From NCBI GenBank assembly GCA_902470895.1, contig CABRID010000060.1, positions 1-12,328 of the forward strand: a stretch of DNA of 12,328 nt, in the 5' to 3' direction. The notes under the pieces were generated by a model. It had not been told where the DNA came from, did no database searches, and saw only the letters and a program-made list of their open reading frames with translations. The position numbers and the translations under genes are program-made. Positions 6,014 to 12,278 of this stretch are shown here, one piece after another (positions within the stretch are counted from its first letter, which is position 1; each line of letters begins with the position of its first letter). This DNA comes from an uncultured Collinsella sp. (lineage in GTDB: Bacteria; Actinomycetota; Coriobacteriia; Coriobacteriales; Coriobacteriaceae).

Positions 6014-6853
6014 ATGTATAAGATCCTGGAGAAGACGCAGTTCTCGGAGAAGGTGTTCAAGTTCCGCATCGAGGCGCCTGCAATCGCCAAGCATGCGCAC
6101 GCTGGACAGTTCCTCATGGTTCGCGCCAACGAGACGGGCGAGCGCGTCCCGTTTACCCTGGCCGGCTGGAACGGTGACGAGGGCTGGGTCGAGTTCATCT
6201 TCATGGTGATCGGCAAGACCACCGAGATGCTGTCCACCTACGAGGCCGGCGAGTCGCTGCGCGACGTCGTGGGCCCGCTGGGCGTTCCCACCGAGATGGC
6301 TGAGGGCCCCTGCGCCGTCATTGGCGGCGGCGTCGGCCTGGCAATTGCCTTCCCGGTCGCCAAGCACCTGGTCGAGACCGGCCACGAGGTGCACGCCATC
6401 ATGGGCGCCCGCACCAAGGACCTCCTGCTCATGGAGGACCAGTTCCGCGAGCTCCTCGACGAGGACCACATCCACATCACCACCGACGACGGCTCCTACG
6501 GCGAGCAGGGCGTTGTTACCGCTCCGCTGGAGCGCCTGCTGCAGGACAAGGCCGTGAGCCAGGTCTTCTGCGTCGGCCCCGTTCCGATGATGAAGTTCTC
6601 GACCCTCACCGCCCAGAAGTACGACACCCCCATCACCGCGTCCCTCAACCCCATCATGGTTGACGGCACCGGCATGTGCGGCTGCTGCCGCGTCGAGGTG
6701 GGCGGCGTGACCAAGTTCGCTTGCGTCGACGGCCCCGACTTCGATGCCACCCTGGTCGACTGGGATGACCTTCGTGCCCGCCAGGCCGCTTACCGTTCCG
6801 AAGAGGGCGAGTCCCTCAAGGCCTATGAGGAAAAGAGCTGCGCATGCCACTAG
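6014..6853 (+). CDS. nfnA: NfnA: FAD/[2Fe-2S] subunit of NADH-dependent reduced ferredoxin:NADP+ oxidoreductase
   Basis: With the next gene this forms the cytoplasmic electron-bifurcating transhydrogenase NfnAB, which couples NADPH oxidation to reduction of NAD+ and ferredoxin, or the reverse. The protein (279 residues) is a ferredoxin-NADP reductase-like fold. It has a flavin-binding RVPFTLAGW (44-52), a nucleotide-binding AVIGGGVGLA (101-110), CVGPVPMM (186-193), and the C-terminal cluster region DGTGMCGCCRVEV...FACVDGPDFD. Candidate [2Fe-2S] ligands are D217, C222, C225 and C237, matching the unusual one-Asp/three-Cys pattern known for this family. C224 is an extra cysteine, and the protein ends SCACH. 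Databases often call such proteins sulfide dehydrogenase or dihydroorotate dehydrogenase electron-transfer subunit; the NfnB partner next door decides for NfnA. A GAGG (6004-6007) lies six bases before the ATG. Confidence 0.93.
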   Translation: MYKILEKTQFSEKVFKFRIEAPAIAKHAHAGQFLMVRANETGERVPFTLAGWNGDEGWVEFIFMVIGKTTEMLSTYEAGESLRDVVGPLGVPTEMAEGPCAVIGGGVGLAIAFPVAKHLVETGHEVHAIMGARTKDLLLMEDQFRELLDEDHIHITTDDGSYGEQGVVTAPLERLLQDKAVSQVFCVGPVPMMKFSTLTAQKYDTPITASLNPIMVDGTGMCGCCRVEVGGVTKFACVDGPDFDATLVDWDDLRARQAAYRSEEGESLKAYEEKSCACH

Positions 6854-8253
6854 TTAACGGTCGTTTCGTTGCCGATATGAAGTCGCCCCGCACCCCCGAT
6901 AACGAGGAGCCGGCTGCCGAGCGCGCCTGCGACTTCCGCCCCGTCGACAAGGGCTTCACCGAGGAGATGGCGCTGGCCGAGGCCGAGCGCTGCCTCAACT
7001 GCAAGAAGCCGTTCTGTGTTGAGGGCTGCCCCGTCAACATCAACATCCCCCGCTTTATCGAGCAGATCCGCGAGAAGGACTTCGGCGGCGCTCTCGATAC
7101 CATCCGCGAGGACTCCATGCTTCCCGCCATCTGCGGCCGCGTCTGCCCGCAGGAGAACCAGTGCGAGGGTAAGTGCATCCGTGGTAAGAAGTCCGAGCCC
7201 GTGGCCATCGGCCAGCTCGAGCGCTTCCTGGGTGACCGCCCCGAGCTCGCCTCCACGCCCAAGATGGCCCCCAAGAACGGCAAGAAGGTCGCCGTCGTCG
7301 GTTCCGGCCCGTCCGGCATCACCTGCGCCGGCGAGCTCGCCCGCAACGGCTTTGACGTCACCGTCTTCGAGGCCTTCTTTACCGGCGGCGGCGTGCTGGT
7401 CTACGGCATCCCCGAGTTCCGTCTGCCCAAGGCGGTCGTCAAGCGCGAGATCGACGGCCTGGAGGACATGGGCGTCAAGTTTGAGTACAACTCCGTCGTG
7501 GGCAACATGGCCACGGCCGAGGAGCTGTTCGAGCAGGGCTTCGACGCCATCTACGTGGCGACCGGCGCTGGCCTGCCCAAGTTCCTCAACGTCCCCGGCG
7601 AGAACTTGCCCAACGTCTTCTTCGCCAACGAGTACCTCACCCGCGTGAACCTGATGAAGGCCAACAAGTTCCCCGAGTACGACACCCCCACCAAGCACGG
7701 CAAGAACGTCGTCGTCTTTGGTGGCGGCAACGTGGCTATGGACGCCGTCCGCACCGCCAAGCGTCTGGGCGCCGAGCACGCCATCATCGCCTACCGCCGT
7801 ACCGAGGACGAGATGCCCTGCCGTCGCGCCGAGCTGCACCATGCCAAGGCCGAGGGCGTCGAGGTTCTGCCGCTCGTCTCCCCGCTCGAGTTTGTCGCTG
7901 GCGAGGACGGCTCCGTGTGCGCCGTCAAGGTCCAGAAGATGGAGCTCGGCGAGCCTGACGAGTCCGGCCGTCGTCGCCCGGTGCCCATCGAGGGCGCCAT
8001 CGAGGAGATCCCCTGCGACGTCGCAATCTCGGCTATCGGCACCAACGCCAACCCCTTCGCAAAGAAGATCGGCGGCAAGATGGAGCTCAACAAGTGGGGC
8101 TACATTGTTGCCGACGAGGAGACCGGCCAGACCACCGATCCCCGTATCTGGGCCGGCGGCGACATCGTCACCGGTGCCGCTACGGTCATTCTGGCGATGG
8201 GCGCCGGCAAGAAGGCCGCCGCTTCCATCACCAAGAGCCTACTGGGCGAGTAA
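6844..8253 (+). CDS. nfnB: NfnB: large FAD/[4Fe-4S] subunit of NADH-dependent reduced ferredoxin:NADP+ oxidoreductase
   Basis: The 469-residue protein resembles the small chain of NADPH-glutamate synthase and is often named gltA, but no glutamate synthase large chain is nearby and it overlaps nfnA by ten bases. NfnB is therefore the better call. NfnB carries the bifurcating FAD and two [4Fe-4S] clusters. Visible features are the N-terminal cysteines C50, C53, C58, C62 and C97, C101, C107, C111, the FAD-binding VVGSGPSG (151-158), GVLVYGIPEFRLPK (183-196), the NADP(H)-binding VFGGGNVAMD (291-300), AYRRTEDEMP (316-325), and the C-terminal FAD contact IWAGGDIVTGAATVILAMGAG (starting about 435). 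Translation is probably coupled to nfnA. A strong terminator follows 28 bases after the stop, closing a two-gene operon. Confidence 0.93.
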   Translation: MPLVNGRFVADMKSPRTPDNEEPAAERACDFRPVDKGFTEEMALAEAERCLNCKKPFCVEGCPVNINIPRFIEQIREKDFGGALDTIREDSMLPAICGRVCPQENQCEGKCIRGKKSEPVAIGQLERFLGDRPELASTPKMAPKNGKKVAVVGSGPSGITCAGELARNGFDVTVFEAFFTGGGVLVYGIPEFRLPKAVVKREIDGLEDMGVKFEYNSVVGNMATAEELFEQGFDAIYVATGAGLPKFLNVPGENLPNVFFANEYLTRVNLMKANKFPEYDTPTKHGKNVVVFGGGNVAMDAVRTAKRLGAEHAIIAYRRTEDEMPCRRAELHHAKAEGVEVLPLVSPLEFVAGEDGSVCAVKVQKMELGEPDESGRRRPVPIEGAIEEIPCDVAISAIGTNANPFAKKIGGKMELNKWGYIVADEETGQTTDPRIWAGGDIVTGAATVILAMGAGKKAAASITKSLLGE

Positions 8254-8281
8254 TCATCCGCAGCGCTAGCTACCAAACGGC

Positions 8282-8319
8282 AAAGTCCCCGTCGAGCACA
8301 CGCCCGGCGGGGACTTTTT
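8282..8319 (+). terminator. Intrinsic terminator after nfnB
   Basis: AAAGTCCCCG (8282-8291) pairs perfectly with CGGGGACTTT (8308-8317), and two more pairs (T·G, C-G) extend the stem inward. The T run 8315-8319 follows. It ends the nfnAB operon and, having an A run on its other side, may also stop minus-strand transcription from the kinase gene. Confidence 0.85.
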
Positions 8320-8334
8320 CTATACCGGCCGCCC

Positions 8335-8373
8335 AAACCACCACAAAGGTGCCTGTCCCCTTTGTAGTGGTTT
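8335..8373. repeat. GGGACA-type palindrome between convergent nfnB and kinase gene
   Basis: AAACCACCACAAAGG (8335-8349) pairs with CCTTTGTAGTGGTTT (8359-8373) with one mismatch, around a nine-base loop TGCCTGTCC. The minus strand reads GGGGACAGGCACC at the centre. It lies eight bases beyond the kinase stop codon, so it may act as that gene's terminator, although its sequence relates it to the palindromes at 9021-9051 and 12190-12254. Confidence 0.75.
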
Positions 8374-8380
8374 TGGTCGG

Positions 8381-9004
8381 CTAGCCTTCGAGCTGCGCCA
8401 CTTTGTAGCGGTAGGCTGCGGCGATGACATCCTTGCAGCCTTCGCGGCCCAGCTTGGCGCGGTTGACGACGATGTCCTTGCCGCTCGTCATCTTCCACTT
8501 TCCGGCGCTGTAGCGCTTATAGAACGCCTCGCGCGCCTTCTGCTGCTGCTTGACCAGCTTGGCGCCCTTCTTTTTGTTGAGGCCGCGCTTCTTGCGCACG
8601 ATCTCGACGCGGTCCTCAAAGGGCGCAGTCACCAGCACGGCGATGTGATTGGGGTTGTTGCGCAGCAGATAATCGGACAGACGGCCTTCGATAATGCAGC
8701 TCTCGGTCTCACCCAGATCCAAAATCACCTGGCTCATCTTTTGGAACAACTTGTCCGAGTACGAACGCGCATCGTAGCGGTCGGGCAGAAACGCCATGTT
8801 CTCCACGGCCAGACGCTCGTCGTAGGCGGCCATCTTGTCGAGCGACTCGCCCGCGCGCAGCGAAGCACGCACCAGCAGCTCGTTATCGTACAGCGGAATC
8901 CCCAGCTCATCGGCGAGGATACGACCAATCTCGTGGCCCTCGGCGCCAAAGTCGCGCGCGATGGTAATGACCACAGGACTCTTCTTATTCTCCAGACCGC
9001 TCAT
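8381..9004 (-). CDS. Cytidylate kinase-like family protein
   Basis: The 207-residue protein matches the cytidylate-kinase-like (Cytidylate_kin2) pattern: ITIARDFGAEGHEIG (13-27) with a P-loop variant GAEGHEIG, ADELGIPLYDNELL (31-44), CIIEGRLSDYLL (103-114), a lid-like basic helical region RKKRGLNKKKGAKLVKQQQK (137-156), and AFYKRYSAGKW (160-170) before a closing strand DIVVN. Family members are presumed nucleotide kinases, but substrates are mostly unknown. It is not the housekeeping Cmk, which has a different P-loop and domain order. The start at 9004 has AAGGA about seven bases upstream; the frame is open to 9049, but that stretch is the palindrome 9021-9051. It follows the ABC importer genes on the same strand and may be read with them or from its own unseen promoter. 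Confidence 0.82.
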   Translation of the reverse strand: MSGLENKKSPVVITIARDFGAEGHEIGRILADELGIPLYDNELLVRASLRAGESLDKMAAYDERLAVENMAFLPDRYDARSYSDKLFQKMSQVILDLGETESCIIEGRLSDYLLRNNPNHIAVLVTAPFEDRVEIVRKKRGLNKKKGAKLVKQQQKAREAFYKRYSAGKWKMTSGKDIVVNRAKLGREGCKDVIAAAYRYKVAQLEG

Positions 9005-9020
9005 CGCGATTCCTTTCTCT

Positions 9021-9051
9021 ATGTGACAAAGGGACAGTCCCTTTGTCACAT
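9021..9051. repeat. Perfect 31-base GGGACA palindrome between permease and kinase genes
   Basis: Fifteen-base arms (9021-9035, ATGTGACAAAGGGAC, and 9037-9051) are exact reverse complements around a single A. The palindrome fills nearly the whole gap between the permease stop (9053-9055) and the ribosome-binding site of the kinase gene. In RNA it would form a hairpin with a GACAGTC tip. No T run of terminator length follows on the minus strand, so it could be a repeat element, an mRNA processing/stabilising hairpin, or a partial terminator. Confidence 0.88.
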
Positions 9052-9052
9052 T

Positions 9053-9691
9053 CTACGCTGCCACCATTCGCCTCTGATATGCGCGAACCAGCAACGAGAT
9101 ACCAAAGTTGAGCACAAAGTACATCGCAAATACCAGGCCGTAGAGCATAAGCACCTGCGACAGGTCGATCGCATGGGCCATCACGACGTTTGCCGTGTAC
9201 ATGAGCTCGGCCACGTTAATGCCCGAAAGATACGAGCTGTCCTTGATGACAGTCGTGCACTGGCTAAACAGCGCCGGAATGATCGTCTTAAACGTCTGAG
9301 GCAGAATGATGTAGCGCATGGTGGCAAAGAAGCCGAAGCCCTGGCTCTGTGCTGCCTCAAACTGGCCGCGCGGAATCGAGTTGAGGCCGCCGCGCACAAT
9401 CTCGGCCATAACAGCGCTGGTAAACAGCGTAAAGGCGATGGTCGAAATCACAATGTCCAAACCCTGCACCGTAAAGTAGATAAACAGGATCCACAGCAGG
9501 TTTGGCGTGCAACGGAACAGCTCAATATAGGCGCTCACCAAAATACGGAACGGGCGGGGCGCATAGCTCTTAACGAGCGCCAGCACCGTGCCAAAGATGA
9601 GCGAGAAAAAGATCGACAGCGCCGAGATCTCGATCGTCTTAACAAAGCCGCCCCAAATGTAGAGCAGGTTGGTCGCGTTGAAGATTTCCAT
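9053..9691 (-). CDS. Polar amino-acid ABC transporter permease (HisM/GlnP type), second subunit
   Basis: This is one of two membrane subunits that form the channel of an amino-acid importer. The 212-residue protein starts with ATNLLYIWGGFVKTIEISALSIFFSLIFG, typical of the HisM/GlnP family, has ELFRCTPNLLW (57-67), and carries the EAA loop EAAQSQGFGFFATMRYIILPQ-like region (112-132) that docks onto the ATPase. About five transmembrane segments are visible. The start at 9691 lies three bases after the stop of the first permease gene; GAGGAGG sits eight bases upstream inside that gene's end, so the two are translationally coupled. It is the last transport gene of the unit and is followed at once by the perfect palindrome. 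Its partner shares the EAAQSQGF motif, consistent with an ancient duplication. Confidence 0.93.
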   Translation of the reverse strand: MEIFNATNLLYIWGGFVKTIEISALSIFFSLIFGTVLALVKSYAPRPFRILVSAYIELFRCTPNLLWILFIYFTVQGLDIVISTIAFTLFTSAVMAEIVRGGLNSIPRGQFEAAQSQGFGFFATMRYIILPQTFKTIIPALFSQCTTVIKDSSYLSGINVAELMYTANVVMAHAIDLSQVLMLYGLVFAMYFVLNFGISLLVRAYQRRMVAA

Positions 9692-9694
9692 GCG

Positions 9695-10441
9695 CTAGGC
9701 CTCCTCTACGTTGTCGAGCCCCAGCTCGACCAGGCTCACGCCGCGCGGACGCTCCTTGGAGCGGCGCTCGAGCCACTGCACCAGCATGGCGAGCGGAAAG
9801 CAGATGATAAAGTACATAAGGCAGCAGACGATGTATCCCTGCAGGTAACCGTACAGACTCACAAAGTTGTCGGAACGGTACATAAGGTCGCCGCCGGCCA
9901 CAAGCGCCAGCACCGACGTATTCTTGACCAGGTTGAGCGCCTGGTTACACAGCGGCGGCAGAATGATCTTGAATGTCTGGGGCAGCACGATATACCAGTA
10001 CGCCTGCGCACGGGTGAAGCCCTGGCTCTGGGCCGCCTCCATCTGACCGCGCGGAACCGCCTCGATACCAGTGCGGATGACCTCCGAAATGTAGGCCGCG
10101 TGATACAGACCCACGCCCAAGAAGCCCAGCACGAACGGCGCGATGCGCACCGGCTGGTCGGCACCGGTTATGGCCTGCAAAAACTGCGGACCGGCCATGT
10201 ACATAAAGAGAACCTGTACGGGCAACGGGGTGTTCTGGTAAAACTCAACGTACACGCGGCTTATGGCGCGCAGCACGCGCGAACGAGTGGTAGAGAACAC
10301 GCCCAGCAGCGTGCCCAGCACCAGCGACAGCAGCAGACCGGCAACGACCACTTGCAGCGTCACGCCAAAGCCCTCCCAGAAGGGCCCCATGTTTTGAAAT
10401 GTCGTCGACCAACGGTCGGCGTCAAATAATCCTTCGAGCAT
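9695..10441 (-). CDS. Polar amino-acid ABC transporter permease (HisM/GlnP type), first subunit
   Basis: The 248-residue protein is the other channel subunit. It shows an N-terminal region FWEGFGVTLQVVVAGLLLSLVLG, FYQNTPLPVQVLFMY (67-81) matching the conserved N-T-P loop, and an EAA motif EAAQSQGFTRAQAYWYIVLPQ-like region (135-155). About five transmembrane helices can be traced, and the C-terminus is charged. The start at 10441 (MLEGLFDADRW) has GGAAGGAA five to six bases upstream; the frame runs back to 10510 but those codons overlap the receptor gene and look non-coding. It begins 25 bases after the receptor gene stop and ends three bases before the second permease. It is expected to form a heterodimer with that permease, powered by the GlnQ-type ATPase. 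Confidence 0.92.
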   Translation of the reverse strand: MLEGLFDADRWSTTFQNMGPFWEGFGVTLQVVVAGLLLSLVLGTLLGVFSTTRSRVLRAISRVYVEFYQNTPLPVQVLFMYMAGPQFLQAITGADQPVRIAPFVLGFLGVGLYHAAYISEVIRTGIEAVPRGQMEAAQSQGFTRAQAYWYIVLPQTFKIILPPLCNQALNLVKNTSVLALVAGGDLMYRSDNFVSLYGYLQGYIVCCLMYFIICFPLAMLVQWLERRSKERPRGVSLVELGLDNVEEA

Positions 10442-10466
10442 TTGATTCCTTCCTTGGACGATGCGC

Positions 10467-11342
10467 CTATACGAGACCCCAGGTCTTGACCTCTTGGTCG
10501 AGCCAGCCATCGGCCAGGCGATCGCAAATCACCTGATCGACCACGGCCGAAAGGTCGCAGCCCTTCTTGGTCGCCACGCCGTAGCCCTGCTCGCCAAACT
10601 TGACCTCGGGCTGCAGCAGCTCAACGGTCTCGTTCATGTAACCGGCCAGCGTGGAGCGGTCCATGGCAAAGACGTCGATATTGCCGGCATCGAGCGAACT
10701 CTTGATGATGGGGTAGCCGCTAAAGGCCCTAAACTCGGGCTTGCAGCTAAAGCCGTTGTCCTTGATCATCTGCTCGATCAGGCCCTGCGTGGTGGCACCC
10801 TGGCTCACACCAATGACCTTACCATCCAGATCCTCAATCGAGGTAAAGCCCGAACGCTTCTTGACCATGAGTCCCACGTAGTCGGTGCGGTACGGCGTCG
10901 AGAAATCCCAGCTCTTCTTGCGCTCGTCGGTGATGGTGTAGGTCGCCGCGACCACGTCAAGTTGGCCGTTATCGATCAGCGGACCGCGCGTCTTGGGCGT
11001 TACGTCGGCAAACTCGACAAGCTCCTGGGCGCGGGCCTCCTTGTAACTCACGCCAAAGACGGCAGCGGCGATCTGGTAGCACAAATCGACTTCCATGCCC
11101 TCAAAGCGGCCCTTGGCGGTGTCGTAATAGCCGTAGCCGGGAACATCCTTCTTAACGCCGGCATTCAGATGGCCGCGCGACTTAATGGCCGCAAGCTTGG
11201 ACCCCTTGTCGGAGCCCTCGCCGCTGGTGGAGTTGCCGCAACCGGTAAGCGCGGCCCCCGTCAGCGTAAGCATACCGGCGCCCGCCAGCTGCAAAAAGTG
11301 ACGGCGCGACACGGCCGCCCTCGTCATATCCGTCATGTCCAT
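10467..11342 (-). CDS. Amino-acid ABC transporter substrate-binding lipoprotein with Tat-type signal
   Basis: This 291-residue protein is the extracellular receptor of the importer. Its N-terminus combines a twin-arginine motif SRRHFLQ (12-18), a hydrophobic stretch and a lipobox LTGC with C35 as the lipidated residue. It is thus likely exported folded by Tat and anchored by lipid. The mature part is a family-3 solute-binding protein: GVKKDVPGYGYYD (62-74), FEGMEVDL (80-87), LDVVAATYTITDERKKSWDFSTPY (starting 128) and GKVIGVSQGATTQ (174-186). These are typical of glutamate/aspartate/glutamine receptors, and R119 and R141 are likely ligand contacts; the exact amino acid is not decided. The start at 11342 lies eight bases after the ATPase stop with only a weak AGGCG upstream, so coupling is likely; M3 or M6 are possible alternatives. 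Confidence 0.92.
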   Translation of the reverse strand: MDMTDMTRAAVSRRHFLQLAGAGMLTLTGAALTGCGNSTSGEGSDKGSKLAAIKSRGHLNAGVKKDVPGYGYYDTAKGRFEGMEVDLCYQIAAAVFGVSYKEARAQELVEFADVTPKTRGPLIDNGQLDVVAATYTITDERKKSWDFSTPYRTDYVGLMVKKRSGFTSIEDLDGKVIGVSQGATTQGLIEQMIKDNGFSCKPEFRAFSGYPIIKSSLDAGNIDVFAMDRSTLAGYMNETVELLQPEVKFGEQGYGVATKKGCDLSAVVDQVICDRLADGWLDQEVKTWGLV

Positions 11343-11350
11343 CACCGCGC

Positions 11351-12082
11351 CTAGTGCAGAATCTTGGACAGGAACTCGCGGCAACGCGGGTTCTCGGGGT
11401 TATCGAAGAAATGCTCGGGCGTGCCCTCCTCCAGGATGCGGCCGTCCTCCATAAAGATGACGCGGTCGGCCACCTGGCGCGCAAAGCCCATCTCGTGCGT
11501 CACGCAGATCATGGTGATGTCCTCCTGCGCGAGCTCAATCATAACGTCCAGGACTTCCTGGACCATCTCGGGGTCGAGTGCCGAGGTCGGCTCGTCAAAC
11601 AGGATGATAGGCTGCTTGGTGCACAGGGCACGGGCGATGGCGATGCGCTGCTGCTGACCACCCGAGAGATTCTGCGGATACTCGCCGGCCTTATGTGCCA
11701 TGCCGACGCGCTTGAGCGCAGCGATGGCGATCTCGGTCGCCTCCTCCTTGCTCTTCTTTTGCAGTTTGATGGGCGCGAGCGTCAGGTTGCCCAGCACCGT
11801 CATGTTGGGATACAGGTTGAACTGCTGAAACACCATGGAACTATACTTGCGAGCCATCTCCAGGTGATTCTTTTTGGTGAGCGGCGTACCGTCGATGACA
11901 ACCTCGCCCGACGTGGGCTCCTCCAGATAATCGACGCAACGGATGAGCGTCGATTTACCCGAGCCGGAAGGCCCGATCATTACGAGCTTCTCGCCGCGTT
12001 TGACGGTGAGGTTGATATCTTTGAGCACATGCAGGTCGCCAAAGTACTTGTTGAGATGCTTGATCTCGATCATGTCTGCCAT
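11351..12082 (-). CDS. glnQ: Polar amino-acid ABC transporter ATP-binding protein (GlnQ type)
   Basis: The 243-residue cytoplasmic ATPase energises the importer encoded by the next three genes. Motifs are intact and in the usual order: Walker A GPSGSGKST (37-45), Q-loop FQQFNLYPN (85-93), signature LSGGQQQR (139-146), Walker B IILFDEP (159-165), D-loop SALD (167-170) and switch THEMGFAR (195-202, H196). LYPNMTVLGN and the GlnQ-like C-terminus (GTPEHFFDNPENPRCREFL) place it in the polar amino-acid uptake (HisP/GlnQ) subfamily. The start at 12082 has GGAAGGGA about six bases upstream; M4 is an alternative. It is the first gene of the unit and is preceded by a candidate promoter. The symbol denotes the family; the substrate could be glutamine, glutamate or aspartate. 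Confidence 0.94.
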   Translation of the reverse strand: MADMIEIKHLNKYFGDLHVLKDINLTVKRGEKLVMIGPSGSGKSTLIRCVDYLEEPTSGEVVIDGTPLTKKNHLEMARKYSSMVFQQFNLYPNMTVLGNLTLAPIKLQKKSKEEATEIAIAALKRVGMAHKAGEYPQNLSGGQQQRIAIARALCTKQPIILFDEPTSALDPEMVQEVLDVMIELAQEDITMICVTHEMGFARQVADRVIFMEDGRILEEGTPEHFFDNPENPRCREFLSKILH

Positions 12083-12117
12083 GAATGTCCCTTCCCTGCG
12101 TTTACACGAGTTGAACT

Positions 12118-12123
12118 ATTGTA
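12118..12123 (-). promoter_or_regulatory. Candidate -10 element for the amino-acid importer operon
   Basis: The minus strand reads TACAAT here, 35 bases upstream of the ATPase start. A weak CTGCGG (12146-12141) lies 17 bases further upstream as a possible -35. The same TACAAT hexamer precedes prs. This is the only promoter-like signal seen between the ATPase gene and the palindrome at 12190. Confidence 0.4.
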
Positions 12124-12189
12124 CGGAAAGAATCACGTTTCCGCAGCCCACACTACATTCCCGTAAAGAACCCGCAACCTTCCACCTAG

Positions 12190-12254
12190 TCATTGGGGAC
12201 AGACTTAAATGAGTACCTGCTCATTGGGCACTCATTTAAGCCCGTCCCCAATGA
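12190..12254. repeat. 65-base GGGGAC palindrome
   Basis: Two 25-base arms (12190-12214 and 12230-12254) are reverse complements with two mismatches: TCATTGGGGAC-AGA-CTTAAATGAGT against its partner with GGG in the middle. The 15-base loop (12215-12229) repeats CTCATTGGG, as if a further partial copy were inserted. It shares the GGGGACA core with the palindromes at 8335-8373 and 9021-9051. It stands outside any gene, upstream of the importer promoter. Confidence 0.82.
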
Positions 12255-12278
12255 GCGTAGCCCGGGCACTCATGGGGG

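Noticed and set aside
5828..7842. Two long minus-strand frames (340 and 330 codons) under nfnA and nfnB
   Set aside because: Both are Ala/Gly/Leu/His-rich shadows of genes with clear motifs and ribosome-binding sites on the plus strand.
6844..8253. Glutamate synthase small chain (gltD-like) as the function
   Set aside because: The sequence family fits, but there is no glutamate synthase large chain, and the overlapping NfnA-type gene makes NfnB the better reading.
9005..9049. An N-terminal extension of the kinase from GTG 9049
   Set aside because: Those codons are the palindrome sequence; the ATG at 9004 has a proper ribosome-binding site and starts just before the conserved domain.
8645..10429. 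A 594-codon plus-strand open frame across the kinase and both permease genes
   Set aside because: It crosses three good minus-strand genes, is rich in Arg/His/Gln as expected of a GC-bias shadow, and has no family features.
10461..12166. Plus-strand frames of 297 and 270 codons opposite the receptor and ATPase genes
   Set aside because: They lack recognisable domains and lie fully opposite genes with complete motif sets.
12190..12254. A CRISPR repeat or array
   Set aside because: There is only one palindromic unit, no regular spacers, and no cas genes in the window.
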